Source: Pantoea trifolii (GTDB taxonomy: Bacteria; Pseudomonadota; Gammaproteobacteria; Enterobacterales; Enterobacteriaceae). Taken from it: DNA of 64,000 bases. The stretch's first letter is position 1, and the number at the start of each line of letters is the position of its first letter. The DNA lies in assembly GCF_024506435.1 (NCBI RefSeq), contig NZ_JANIET010000002.1, forward strand, positions 496,001-560,000, in the 5' to 3' direction. Below the pieces are notes generated by a model that was given only the letters and a program-made list of their open reading frames with translations, searched no databases and was not told the origin of the DNA. Below are positions 34,605 to 43,299 of the stretch, piece by piece. The position numbers and the translations under genes are program-made.

Positions 34605-35465
34605 TTATTTCTGCGCATTAATCTGTTTGATATACGCTTTTAAAACATCGTACACATAATCCTGGCAAGCGATACCGGTTTGCGCGTCGTATTTACCGTT
34701 GTTGGTGATGTTGTTAGATAACACACGAATACCGATAAACGGGATATTGAACAGCGATGAGATCTGCGCAGCCGACGCGGTTTCCATCTCCTCAACGGAG
34801 GTGTTGAAGTTCTCATGGAAGAAGCGAATACGGTCCAACTCGCTGTTCCACACATCAGCCGATCCGATCACGCCTTCCACTACTTTGCCTTGGGTGTAAG
34901 CCGGCATCGCCTGCTCAGCGGCTTTCATCAGCTGCGCATCGGCGGCAAACTGACGAATGCTGTGGGCATTTTTATCTTCACCTGCGCTGCCTTTTGAGGC
35001 CATCAAATCCATCGGTTTCCAATCAACGGAATTACTGCCCGCGCCCTGTAACTTGTGCGGCGTTTTAAACGCGCCGAGGTTGACCGAATATTTGCCCACG
35101 ACAATGTCATAGACATGTAATGCCGGATCGTGACCGCCTGCAGTGCCCTGATTAATGATGGCTTTAGGTTTGAATTCCACTGCTGCAATCGAGGTTGCCG
35201 CCGCGACATTTGACATGCCTTTCAGCGTTTCAGAAACGATCACCGGATAACCTTCAACCGTGCCCTGCCAGAAACGCCATTCGCCAATCTGACGCTCTTT
35301 AGCATTTTCCAGTTTGGCGGCGAAATGCTCGGCTTCAACCGGCATTGCACCCTGAATAATGATCGGCGCCTGAGAAGTTTCTGTATTTGCCATAGCTTGC
35401 AGCGGCGCGAAAATAGCCAGGCCGCTAATTAAAGCGATATTGAGACTTAAGGATGGTTTAGACAT
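34605..35465 (-). CDS. Exported MTA/SAH nucleosidase-like protein
   Basis: A 286-residue protein of the purine-nucleoside phosphorylase / 5'-methylthioadenosine-S-adenosylhomocysteine nucleosidase family (PNP_UDP_1). Residues 1-27 form a signal peptide (LALISG..., cut after AMA), so it is likely periplasmic, unlike the cytosolic Mtn/Pfs. Family marks are IINQGTAGGHDPALHVYDIVVG and the substrate-site EEMETASAAQ near residue 225; a second acidic catalytic residue follows near SNNITN. It could cleave extracellular nucleosides or SAH/MTA to release adenine and a sulfur-containing sugar, which fits the sulfur-scavenging surroundings. Confidence 0.85.
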   Translation of the reverse strand: MSKPSLSLNIALISGLAIFAPLQAMANTETSQAPIIIQGAMPVEAEHFAAKLENAKERQIGEWRFWQGTVEGYPVIVSETLKGMSNVAAATSIAAVEFKPKAIINQGTAGGHDPALHVYDIVVGKYSVNLGAFKTPHKLQGAGSNSVDWKPMDLMASKGSAGEDKNAHSIRQFAADAQLMKAAEQAMPAYTQGKVVEGVIGSADVWNSELDRIRFFHENFNTSVEEMETASAAQISSLFNIPFIGIRVLSNNITNNGKYDAQTGIACQDYVYDVLKAYIKQINAQK

Positions 35466-35559
35466 GAAATAATAACCGGAAATAATGAAAGGCGCATTAT
35501 GCGGGATGAAACGCGGGTTGGAAAGTTGTTAATTGACTCATAAAGTTATTGCATTAAGA

Positions 35560-35589
35560 CGCCAGACAAAACCTAAGAATTATCTGGCG
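35560..35589 (-). terminator. Weak hairpin after the aminotransferase gene
   Basis: Seven-base arms CGCCAGA and TCTGGCG with a 16-base loop, 14 bases past the aminotransferase stop. There is no T run on either side, so terminator function is uncertain. Confidence 0.3.
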
Positions 35590-35602
35590 CATCTGGCAGG
35601 AA

Positions 35603-36802
35603 TTAGCTTAATGCCGCACAGGCCTGCGCAATTCTGCGGCCCGCCTCACGCACCGTCGCAATATCGGTGGCAATGGATAAACGGAAATAAGGTGACAAAC
35701 CATACGCGCTGCCCGCCACGCCCGATACCCCGCTTTCCAGCAGATAATTTATTACATCCTGCTCAGTTTCAATCTTCTGTCCATCGGGACGCGTTTTACC
35801 CAATAAACCGGCGCAGCGGCAGAAAATAAAGAACGCGCCATCTGGGTTGAGCACGTCAATTTCCTGCACCGGCTGTAAGAACGCCATAATTGCATCGCGG
35901 CGATCCTGATAAGCCGTGCGTTGCGGCGGCAGGAAGTCGAGTCCACCGTTATACGCCGCCACCGCCGCAGCCTGGCTGACCGCGCTGGCACCGGAACTGT
36001 TTTGCGACTGCACCACCACCATCGCGTCGATCAAGGCTTTTGGCCCGGCACCAAAACCAATGCGCCAGCCGGTCATGGCGTAGGTTTTCGACACGCCGCC
36101 CACCAGCAAAATGCGCTCGGCTAAATCCGGCGCGACGTGCAGCAAGCTGACGTGTTCACGGCCATCAAACAGAATATGTTCGTAGAGTTCATCCAGCATG
36201 ATCAGCACATCAGGATGATCGCGTAGCACCGTCGCCAGCGCAGTCAGCTCATCAGCGCTATACACCATGCCGGAAGGATTGCCGGGATTGTTCAGCACCA
36301 GCCAGCGGGTTTTGCTGGTAATTGCCTGCGCCAGCTGCTGCGGCTGCAACTTGTATTCCTGCTCAAGCGGACACTCCAACAGCACCGCTTCACCGCCGTT
36401 GAAACGCACGCTATCCGGGAACGTCGGCCAATACGGCACCGGTACAATCACCTCATCGCCTTCATTCAGCGTGGCGGCAAAGGCGTTGAAGATGATCTGC
36501 TTGGCACCGTTAGCGATGCAGATTTGCCCCAGCTCATAATCGAGCTGGTTCTCATTCTTCAGCTTGGCTATCACCGCTTTGCGCAGCGGCGTGGTGCCGT
36601 TGGTTGGCGTGTAGCGCGTTTCACCGGCTTCCATCGCCGCCACCGCCGCCTGACGAATATGCGCAGGCGTATCAAAATCTGGCTCACCGGTGGTGAGATC
36701 GAGAATATCGACGCCCTGCTCTTTTAGCTGGCGCGTCAGTTGACGCGCCGCCGCATTGGCAGAGAGCGACACGGACTGCACACGCTTTGATAAGGTGACC
36801 AT
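35603..36802 (-). CDS. Class I pyridoxal-phosphate aminotransferase
   Basis: A 399-residue fold-type I aminotransferase of the bacterial aspartate aminotransferase subgroup Ib. The PLP Lys is in GGVSKTYAMTGWRIGFGAG (about residue 237), with NNPGNPSG and DELYEHI upstream and a C-terminal Arg in RLSIA for the substrate carboxylate. It transfers amino groups between amino acids and 2-oxo acids. AGGAG lies six bases before the ATG. It is the third gene of a minus-strand operon after an HcxA-like dehydrogenase and an LLM monooxygenase, and could handle the oxo acid released by that pathway. Confidence 0.9.
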   Translation of the reverse strand: MVTLSKRVQSVSLSANAAARQLTRQLKEQGVDILDLTTGEPDFDTPAHIRQAAVAAMEAGETRYTPTNGTTPLRKAVIAKLKNENQLDYELGQICIANGAKQIIFNAFAATLNEGDEVIVPVPYWPTFPDSVRFNGGEAVLLECPLEQEYKLQPQQLAQAITSKTRWLVLNNPGNPSGMVYSADELTALATVLRDHPDVLIMLDELYEHILFDGREHVSLLHVAPDLAERILLVGGVSKTYAMTGWRIGFGAGPKALIDAMVVVQSQNSSGASAVSQAAAVAAYNGGLDFLPPQRTAYQDRRDAIMAFLQPVQEIDVLNPDGAFFIFCRCAGLLGKTRPDGQKIETEQDVINYLLESGVSGVAGSAYGLSPYFRLSIATDIATVREAGRRIAQACAALS

Positions 36803-36820
36803 GTTGTGCTCCTGCAGGGA

Positions 36821-38122
36821 TTAAGCCACCGGCAAGCCGAGGTTTTCACGCAGCGTGGCGAACTCGTAATCATCCCGGAACAGGCCGCGACGGCGCAGTT
36901 CCGGGATTACCAGCTCAACAAACAGATCCAGCTGCTCGGACATAATCGCCGGCATGATATTGAACCCATCCGCGCCGCCCTCGTTCAGCCACAGCTCGAA
37001 ATCATCGGCGATATCTTCGGCGGTACCGACAATCACGCGATGTCCACGTGAACCGGCCGCTACCGCCGCCAGCTCGCGCAGCGTCAGATTTTCACGCTTC
37101 GCCATGTCGGTCATCAGTTTGACGCGGCTCTGGTTACCTTCGCCCAGCGGCACTTCTGGCACCGGACCATCCAGCGGGAACTGGCTGAGATCCATGCTGA
37201 AACGCAGCGACAGCTGACGCAGACCGTTTTCGATATCCACCAGCGTGTTGAGCTCTTTCCACAGCGCTTTGGCTTCTTCGCGCGTGTGGCCAACAATTGG
37301 CATCACGCCCGGCATGATCACCACGTGATCCGGATTACGTCCGGCGGCAATTACTTGATCTTTCTGCGAACGATAGAAGGTTTGCGCTTCTTCGAGGCTG
37401 GCCGCAGCGGTGAAGATCACTTCAGCGGTTTCCGCCGCCAGTTTCTGGCCATCGGCGGACGATCCGGCTTCGATGATCACCGGACGGCCTTGCGGTGAGC
37501 GGGTGATATTCAGCGGGCCTTGCACCTGGAAGTGTTCGCCCTGGTGGTTAATCGGCTGGATTTTGTCATCAACAAAGTACGCGCCGGTCTCTTTATTCGG
37601 CTGCACCGCGCCCTCTTCCCAGCCGGCCCACAGTTTTTCCGCTACTTCGAGGAATTCACGCGCCCGCGCATAACGCTCGGCGTGGTTCGGCATGTCGTTG
37701 CGGCTAAAGTTGCGTGCCACATCTGCGGAGAACGAGGTCACCACGTTCCATGCGGCGCGACCACGACTGATGTGATCCAGCGAGGAGAAGCTGCGCGCCA
37801 TGGTAAACGGATCGCTGAAGGTGGTGGACGCGGTGGCCGCCAGACCGATGCGTTTAGTGTTGACCGCCAGCGCCGACAGCATGGTCAGCGGCTCCAGGCG
37901 CGCCATGGTCGATGGCAGGCGATACATGCTGGTGGCCAGCGCATCGCCGACGAAGAACAGATCGAATTTACCGGCTTCGGCTTTTTTTGCGATAGTGATC
38001 AGCCAGTCAATGTCAGTCGGATCGCCGAGTTTTTCCGTCAGGCGCCAGCCGCTGACGTGTTGTCCTACTGGCTGCACGAAAAGTCCTAAACGGATGCGGC
38101 GTTGTTGTTGTGAGTTAGCCAT
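36821..38122 (-). CDS. LLM flavin-dependent monooxygenase, NtaA/SnaA/DszA family (YxeK-like)
   Basis: A 433-residue TIM-barrel flavin monooxygenase that uses FMNH2 from a separate reductase. Family marks are LGLFVQPVGQHVSGWRL at the N-terminus, ARSFSSLDHISRGRAAWNVV (about residues 108-127) and SPQGRPVIIEAGSS. Relatives cleave C-N or C-S bonds in NTA, dibenzothiophene sulfone and N-acetyl-cysteine conjugates. With the nearby GNAT, M20 and MmgE/PrpD genes it reproduces the B. subtilis yxeK-yxeL-yxeP-yxeQ set, where YxeK oxidises N-acetyl-S-(2-succino)cysteine. That assignment is by family and gene company. AGGAC precedes the ATG. Confidence 0.85.
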   Translation of the reverse strand: MANSQQQRRIRLGLFVQPVGQHVSGWRLTEKLGDPTDIDWLITIAKKAEAGKFDLFFVGDALATSMYRLPSTMARLEPLTMLSALAVNTKRIGLAATASTTFSDPFTMARSFSSLDHISRGRAAWNVVTSFSADVARNFSRNDMPNHAERYARAREFLEVAEKLWAGWEEGAVQPNKETGAYFVDDKIQPINHQGEHFQVQGPLNITRSPQGRPVIIEAGSSADGQKLAAETAEVIFTAAASLEEAQTFYRSQKDQVIAAGRNPDHVVIMPGVMPIVGHTREEAKALWKELNTLVDIENGLRQLSLRFSMDLSQFPLDGPVPEVPLGEGNQSRVKLMTDMAKRENLTLRELAAVAAGSRGHRVIVGTAEDIADDFELWLNEGGADGFNIMPAIMSEQLDLFVELVIPELRRRGLFRDDYEFATLRENLGLPVA

Positions 38123-38154
38123 TAATTTGTCCTGGTCAATAAAAAGTGGTGCGA

Positions 38155-39225
38155 TTAAAAAGTGTTCTCGGTCGCCAGCAGCGCCTGTTCCAGCGCATCA
38201 GCAGAGATGCGGAATGGCAGACGTTCGGCGCTGGACGCCGGGAATTTAATTTGTTCCGCGATAGTGCGGATCGTTGCCGCGCGGTCGCCGGTTAACGGTG
38301 CTAAGGTCAGCGGCATGTCGTACTCACGCAGCAGCGCCAGCAAATCGGCATCCGGCACGCCGTTATGTTCAATCAGCGATTGCACCAGCAGGCTGTAACC
38401 CACTTTTTCGCCGTGCAGCCATTCGTGCAGCTCCGGCTGATACGTCAGACGATTGTGAATGGCGTGGGCAAAACCCGGCGTGGGCAACACATCGCGCACG
38501 CTGTTGGCTAATCCGGCCAACACGATGTTGGCATCGATGATTTTCACCAGCTCCGGCGTGACAATCTGCTGTTCGTTAGCCGCAACCGCCGCTGCACCCA
38601 GCTCGCGATAGAGATCCAGTGCGCGTTTGGCAGTCATTACTTTGAGATCCAGCGCCAGATCGTGGGGATTGTTACGCTGATAAGGATAGAACTCGTAATA
38701 TTTGGCCAGCGCATCAACGATGCCGGCTTTCAGATAACGCACGTCGCTGCGCGCGATAATCTCGCTATCCACCAACACCAAATCCGGCATTTTACCCAGC
38801 GGCTGGCTGCGCACATGGCCGCCCTGCTCATTGTAAACAATCGCTACCGGCGACCAGGCCGCGCAGGTTGCGGCAACCGTGGCGAAGTTGATCACGTTGA
38901 GATCGGGCAATTGGCTACCCACCGCTTTCGCCGCATCCAGCACGCGTCCGCCACCGACCGCAAACAGCAGTTCAACGCCCTGCTGCTCGACATTTTGCTT
39001 CAGGGTTGCAATCGCGGCATCGGTGCATTCACCGATCAGATACTCTATTTCCCAGCGAATAGCATTGGCTTCAAGGCTGTGGGTTAATTCCGGATTAACC
39101 GCCTGCCAGGCGCGAGGAGAAGTAAAGATGCGAATATGGGAAGCGTAAGGTTTGATAAATTCACCGGCGCGCGCACGCAAACCGGATTCATGTGCATATG
39201 CACGCGGAGATTTGATCGCTAACAC
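38155..39225 (-). CDS. Iron/zinc alcohol dehydrogenase family, HcxA (YbdH)-like
   Basis: A 356-residue protein of the glycerol-dehydrogenase-like group. Metal ligands are the Asp in VDALAKYYEF (about residue 171), the His in GFAHAIHNRL (about 252) and the His in EWLHGEKVG (about 268); the NAD(P) loop is AVGGGRVLDAAKA. E. coli HcxA reduces 2-oxo acids such as 2-oxobutanoate and 2-oxoglutarate. The gene heads an operon with the LLM monooxygenase (32-base gap) and aminotransferase, so it may reduce a 2-oxo acid formed in that pathway. Confidence 0.85.
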   Translation of the reverse strand: MLAIKSPRAYAHESGLRARAGEFIKPYASHIRIFTSPRAWQAVNPELTHSLEANAIRWEIEYLIGECTDAAIATLKQNVEQQGVELLFAVGGGRVLDAAKAVGSQLPDLNVINFATVAATCAAWSPVAIVYNEQGGHVRSQPLGKMPDLVLVDSEIIARSDVRYLKAGIVDALAKYYEFYPYQRNNPHDLALDLKVMTAKRALDLYRELGAAAVAANEQQIVTPELVKIIDANIVLAGLANSVRDVLPTPGFAHAIHNRLTYQPELHEWLHGEKVGYSLLVQSLIEHNGVPDADLLALLREYDMPLTLAPLTGDRAATIRTIAEQIKFPASSAERLPFRISADALEQALLATENTF

Positions 39226-39460
39226 GGCGTCACCCTGATTAAGAATAAGGCTATAACGGATTAAATTAAGATAATTCAGAGGGTTAATACAGAATAGTTA
39301 TAGCGCTATGTATTTTCTGCATACTACGGTAAATAACGATTTAAGCAATGCAAAAGGGGTGATTTCATTTTCACAAATTCGCATTAGCTTAGTTATTTTT
39401 CACATATAGCGGGGAATGGCTTTGCTGGTAGTCTGATCTCTTTTGTATGAATGCCTGTTA

Positions 39461-39484
39461 GGTCGCCATTAATGGCGACCCTAC
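39461..39484. repeat. Dispersed palindrome, CCTAC-ending
   Basis: Perfect arms GGTCGCCAT and ATGGCGACC around TA, followed by CTAC. It lies 28 bases upstream of the GNAT start in the shared promoter region of two divergent operons, so here it cannot be a 3' end element. Confidence 0.9.
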
Positions 39485-39512
39485 AAAAGCGCATATTTTC
39501 CCGGGGATATCT

Positions 39513-40058
39513 ATGTCACTTGAATTTCGTCAGGTCAGAGAAGACGAGGTGGAAACCTATCAGGCGCTGATGCATGCCGCGTATGCGCCTACGCTGGCAC
39601 TGGGCATCAAGTTTGATGCCGCTACCGCCGACCTTGCCAAAACGTTACGTCATCTGCAAAGCCACGGCGTTTATGCCCTGTATGCCGATGAGGTGATGGT
39701 CTCATCCGTTACCGTACGTTATCCGTGGGGACCGCTGCCCGGCCCGTTTGGCCTGCCGCACATCGGCTGGTTTGGCGCGCATCCCGATTATCCCGGCAAG
39801 CAATATGGCCGTCAGGTGCAGGATCGCCTTGAGCAGGAGATTCTGCTGGGCCAATTACGCGCGCCTGCGGTGTCGCTCGGCACCGCCACCAGCCATCCGT
39901 GGCTGATCGAGATGTACAAAAAGCGCGGTTTCCAGCTGATGCACACCACCGATCTTGGCAAAGGCCACATTACGCAATATATGAAGAAAGTATTGGATGA
40001 AGCCGCCCACGATGCGTGGTTAACACGCCAGGCGGCGCAACAAGGAGTAACAGCATGA
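39513..40058 (+). CDS. GNAT acetyltransferase (YxeL/SnaB-like role)
   Basis: A 181-residue GNAT-fold protein. The acetyl-CoA segment HPDYPGKQYGRQVQDRLEQE is weaker than the usual Q/RxxGxG/A motif but in the right place (about residues 90-109), and the C-terminal MYKKRGFQL is typical. It shares an operon with M20 and MmgE/PrpD genes and faces an LLM monooxygenase. In the B. subtilis yxe and ytm operons such a GNAT N-acetylates S-(2-succino)cysteine or similar cysteine adducts so that the monooxygenase can act. The stop overlaps the next start (ATGA). Confidence 0.8.
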   Translation: MSLEFRQVREDEVETYQALMHAAYAPTLALGIKFDAATADLAKTLRHLQSHGVYALYADEVMVSSVTVRYPWGPLPGPFGLPHIGWFGAHPDYPGKQYGRQVQDRLEQEILLGQLRAPAVSLGTATSHPWLIEMYKKRGFQLMHTTDLGKGHITQYMKKVLDEAAHDAWLTRQAAQQGVTA

Positions 40059-41197
40059 GCCAATCACTCGACACCTTAGGCGAACAGCTGATCGCTTTCC
40101 GCCATGAACTGCACCGTTTTCCTGAGCTCTCCAATCAAGAGTTTGAAACCACCGCACGTATTCGTCAGCAATTAGAGCAACACCAGATTCGCGTGCTGGA
40201 TCTGCCGCTCAAAACCGGTTTAGTCGCGGAAATAGGTCGTGAAAACGGACCGCTGATGGTGCTACGTTCCGATATCGATGCGCTGCCGATTGAAGAGCAG
40301 TCGGATGTGAGCTTCCGTTCTGAACGTCCCGGCGTGATGCACGCCTGCGGCCACGACTTCCACAGTTCGGCGGCGCTGGGCGCGGCGATTCTGCTCAAAC
40401 AGCAGGAAGATACGCTGCCAGGTCGCGTGCGCATTCTGTTCCAGGCGGCGGAAGAGACCGGCCAGGGCGCGCCCGATGTGATCGCTACTGGCGCGCTGGA
40501 TGATGCGGTGGCTATTTTCGGCATCCACAACGATCCGTCGCTGCCGCCTGGCGTGATTGGCAGCAAAGCCGGTCCGTTAACGGCGGCGGTTGATCGCTTT
40601 GATATCAGCATCACCGGCATGGGTAGCCACGCCGCTAAACCGCATCAGGGCAACGATCCGATTGTGATTGCTGCGCAAATTATCTCGGCGGCGCAAACGC
40701 TGATCAGCCGCAATGCGCCATCCGGCGATAACGCGGTGGTCTCGATCACCCAGATTCATAGCGGCAGCACCTGGAACGTGATTCCGGATAGCGCCTGGCT
40801 GGAAGGCACGGTGCGCTCCTTCTCACAGAAGACGCGCGAACGTCTTGAACAGCGCTTCCGTGAGATCGTGCAAGGTATTGGCGCTGCCTTTGCCGCCGAG
40901 GTGAAATTCAACTGGCATGCAGGCCCGCCTTCGGTGGTGAATGACGCGCACTGGGCCGATTTTGCCTTGCAGCAGGCCAGCGCCAGCGGTTTTGAGGCGC
41001 GCGTGGTGGAAGCCAGCCCGATCGGCGAAGACTTCGCGTTCTATCAGCAACAGCTGCCAGGCGCGTTTATGATGATTGGCACCGGCGAGCCTTATGCGCT
41101 GCACCATCCGGCGTTCCGCATTAATGATGATGTGCTGCTGCCGACGTCGCGCTATCTCGCCAATCTGGCGGTCGCGGCCCTGAGGAGCGTGAGCTGA
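40055..41197 (+). CDS. M20 family deacylase (YxeP-like)
   Basis: A 380-residue M20D amidohydrolase with two-metal motifs LRSDIDALPIEEQ, HACGHDFHSSAALG (about residues 98-111) and GEDFAFYQQQLPG. The frame extends back to 40016 inside the GNAT gene, but AAGGAG at 40042-40047 sets the start at 40055. It is a paralogue of the enzyme at 1510-2661, sharing most motifs. In the yxe-type pathway the M20 enzyme removes the N-acetyl group after oxidation. The next gene starts inside its stop codon, so the three genes are tightly coupled. Confidence 0.9.
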   Translation: MSQSLDTLGEQLIAFRHELHRFPELSNQEFETTARIRQQLEQHQIRVLDLPLKTGLVAEIGRENGPLMVLRSDIDALPIEEQSDVSFRSERPGVMHACGHDFHSSAALGAAILLKQQEDTLPGRVRILFQAAEETGQGAPDVIATGALDDAVAIFGIHNDPSLPPGVIGSKAGPLTAAVDRFDISITGMGSHAAKPHQGNDPIVIAAQIISAAQTLISRNAPSGDNAVVSITQIHSGSTWNVIPDSAWLEGTVRSFSQKTRERLEQRFREIVQGIGAAFAAEVKFNWHAGPPSVVNDAHWADFALQQASASGFEARVVEASPIGEDFAFYQQQLPGAFMMIGTGEPYALHHPAFRINDDVLLPTSRYLANLAVAALRSVS

Positions 41198-42510
41198 TGA
41201 ACCTGACTGCCGCGCTGGCTGAGCGCATTGTTCACAGCCAACCTGACGACCTTGCACGTGCTGCCGCACGCCAGGGCGTGCGTGATTTCCTCGCCGTCAG
41301 CTGGCCGGTATTGCAAGGCCAGGTGCCGGATAGCGGTTTACCGGCGCTGCGCAGCGTATATGGCGACGGCAGCGCGCGATCTCACGCGCTGCTGCTCGGT
41401 TATGCCAGCCACGCGTTGGATTACGATGATTTTCACGCGGATTTTCGCGGACATCCCAGCGTGGTGATTCTGCCCGCGCTGTTTGCCTGGCAGCAGCTGC
41501 AGCCTTCTGAGCTGGATCAGTTCCTTGATGCCTACGCGATTGGCGTTGAAGTCGCCGGACGTTTAGGTCTGGCCGTCAGCCAACAGCATTACGCCTTAGG
41601 CAATCACAATACCGCGACGCTCGGCACGGTTGCCGCCGCCGCCGCGCTGGCGCGGTTGCTGGCTTTAGATGTCTCTGCCATCGCGACGCTGATCGGCATC
41701 GCCACCACGCAGGCCAGCGGTTTACGCGCGCAGTTTGGTTCGGCGGTGAAGCCGCTGCACGCGGGGTTTGCGGCAGAACGCGCGGTGACCGCCGCCCAGC
41801 TTACGCTGGCGGGTTTTGATGGTAAGCAGGATGGCGTGATAGAAGCATTTATCTCTGCCACCAGCAACGGCCAGGCGCAGCCGGAAAAGCTGATTGATAA
41901 CTGGGCGCAGCCGTGGCGTATCGTTACGCCTGGACTGGAGTTCAAACCCTTCCCCACCTGCGCTGGTACGCACAGCGCCGCCGAAGCCACGCGCATCTTG
42001 CGCAATGAATGGCTGGCGAGCGGTAAATCACTGGAAACATTGCTGCAAAGCATTAGCGAGATCAGCGTGGCGTTTCCGCCAGGCGGCGATATTGCCGCAT
42101 CGGTGCACGTACCAACCAACGGCATTGAAGCGCGTTTCAGTCTGGAATACGTCATCGCCGCGATGCTGATTTATGGCGATTTGCGCTTGCAGGATTTTGC
42201 CGAAGGCGAGTTGAATCATGGCGTAATGCCGCTGGCGGCTAAGGTGCGTCGTACGCCAGATGAACGTGCGCCACCGGATGCGATTAACCCGGCGCTGCGT
42301 TTTCATCTGGTGACGATTAGGCTACGCGATGGCTTGCAGTTGCAGCATCACCGCACGCGTCAGCAATCGCTGGCCGATGCGGTGGATGTCGCAGGCAAGC
42401 TGCGCGCGGCACTGCAGCAGGAATCCCCGCAACGCCAGCAACAACTGCTAAACAGCAGCGAGCTGGCTAGCAGCGCGCATCTGGCGCAATTAACCCAGCT
42501 GCTGGGTTAG
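41197..42510 (+). CDS. MmgE/PrpD family protein (YxeQ-like)
   Basis: A 437-residue protein of the 2-methylcitrate dehydratase / cis-aconitate decarboxylase family. The helical N-domain has SHALDYDDFHADFRGHPS with the acid residues typical of the active site, then NHNTATLGTVAAAAALARLL, GFAAERAVTAAQLT and the FKPFPTCAGTHSA stretch. B. subtilis YxeQ belongs here and accompanies the S-(2-succino)cysteine enzymes, but its reaction is not well settled. Expression is coupled to the M20 gene (TGATG overlap). The last four bases overlap the end of a convergent small gene. Confidence 0.88.
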   Translation: MNLTAALAERIVHSQPDDLARAAARQGVRDFLAVSWPVLQGQVPDSGLPALRSVYGDGSARSHALLLGYASHALDYDDFHADFRGHPSVVILPALFAWQQLQPSELDQFLDAYAIGVEVAGRLGLAVSQQHYALGNHNTATLGTVAAAAALARLLALDVSAIATLIGIATTQASGLRAQFGSAVKPLHAGFAAERAVTAAQLTLAGFDGKQDGVIEAFISATSNGQAQPEKLIDNWAQPWRIVTPGLEFKPFPTCAGTHSAAEATRILRNEWLASGKSLETLLQSISEISVAFPPGGDIAASVHVPTNGIEARFSLEYVIAAMLIYGDLRLQDFAEGELNHGVMPLAAKVRRTPDERAPPDAINPALRFHLVTIRLRDGLQLQHHRTRQQSLADAVDVAGKLRAALQQESPQRQQQLLNSSELASSAHLAQLTQLLG

Positions 42511-42731
42511 AGCGTTTCGACCGGCTCCAGCGCATCCTGAATGGCATCGGCCAGATTTGCGATCTCATTGGCAACCGCCTGCAAATCCCACGATGCCTTT
42601 GATCCGCTGGCAGAGGTTGAGGCGCTAACTGACTCTTTTGCCACCGCTAATGCCGCCGCAACCGCAACGGTGCGTTTATGTTGCTCAACCGTGACGCCAA
42701 TCGCTGGCTGTGTGAAATAGTCGTTGACCAT
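42507..42731 (-). CDS. Unknown 74-residue protein
   Basis: A small frame with GGGAGAG seven bases before its ATG. The predicted peptide starts MVNDYFTQPAIGVTVEQHK, has an Ala/Ser-rich middle (VAVAAALAVAKESVSASTSASGS) and an acidic amphipathic helix (LQAVANEIANLADAIQDAL). It has no signal peptide and no long membrane helix. I do not recognise the family. It overlaps the end of the MmgE/PrpD gene by four bases in convergent orientation and lies 115 bases downstream of the acidic 41-residue peptide gene on the same strand. Confidence 0.6.
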   Translation of the reverse strand: MVNDYFTQPAIGVTVEQHKRTVAVAAALAVAKESVSASTSASGSKASWDLQAVANEIANLADAIQDALEPVETL

Positions 42732-42817
42732 CGTATCTCTCCCTTAAGTGTTAAAAAAATAAATGAATCCTGGAGAGGTATTATGGGGGAATTACAGCAG
42801 AGTGCACTCTAAATAGT

Positions 42818-42836
42818 GAGCCGCCAGCGGCGGCTC
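42818..42836 (-). terminator. Perfect hairpin after the acidic peptide gene
   Basis: Eight-base arms GAGCCGCC and GGCGGCTC around AGC, ten bases past the stop of the 41-residue peptide. No T run follows on the minus strand, so it may be an mRNA 3' stabiliser or a Rho-dependent end. Confidence 0.5.
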
Positions 42837-42845
42837 GACCCATTT

Positions 42846-42971
42846 TCAGATTTTAGGTTGCTGATCTTCAGGGAATTCAGTATCGCGGGGTAAATCATCA
42901 TCTTCGTCGGGTAATGTTTCATCATCACCTGGTAGTGGAATTACATCATCATCATCTGGACGTTCTGACAT
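42846..42971 (-). CDS. 41-residue acidic peptide
   Basis: A short frame with a strong ribosome site (GGAGGG five bases before the ATG). The peptide, MSERPDDDDVIPLPGDDETL followed by more of the same, has about 17 Asp or Glu among 41 residues, seven Pro and only three basic residues, ending QQPKI. Such composition predicts disorder. I recognise no family. A perfect hairpin follows the stop. Its function is unknown; highly acidic peptides can mimic DNA or bind cations, but nothing here decides that. Confidence 0.6.
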   Translation of the reverse strand: MSERPDDDDVIPLPGDDETLPDEDDDLPRDTEFPEDQQPKI

Positions 42972-43299
42972 AGGACCCTCCGTAAACCCGAAGTGGGTTA
43001 ATTAAAGTGTAGTGATGAAAAAAATTAATACTCGTGCTTCTTTTCAATATGTGAGTTAAGCGTAAGAATTAGTTTAACTATGTCATTTTATTTTAACTTT
43101 GCCGCTTCACTTAATTACGCAAAACTCACGCTAGGCTTATTTTCTTTTCAGCTCAGTGATTTGCGTTAAGCTAAAGCGTGGTTATAATTTTAATTAGTTT
43201 TAATATTCATTTAATAGGCCGCCATTAATGGCGACCCTACAATGTAGTTAATTTCTTTTATTTACTTAACTTTCCTGAATTTTATTCCGGGGGAACACC
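42972..43299. other. AT-rich divergent promoter region
   Basis: 328 bases between the acidic peptide gene and the trimodular enzyme gene. It is AT-rich with several TTAATTAAA-like runs, and includes a palindromic repeat at 43217-43240. No further small gene with a ribosome site was found. Confidence 0.5.
43217..43240. repeat. Dispersed palindrome, CCTAC-ending
   Basis: Arms GGCCGCCAT (one change) and ATGGCGACC around TA, then CTAC. It lies upstream of the trimodular enzyme gene. Confidence 0.85.

Noticed and set aside
42507..42731. Similarity of the 74-residue protein to RebB/R-body proteins
   Set aside because: Only the Ala-rich, helical character is shared; the conserved RebB motifs are absent.
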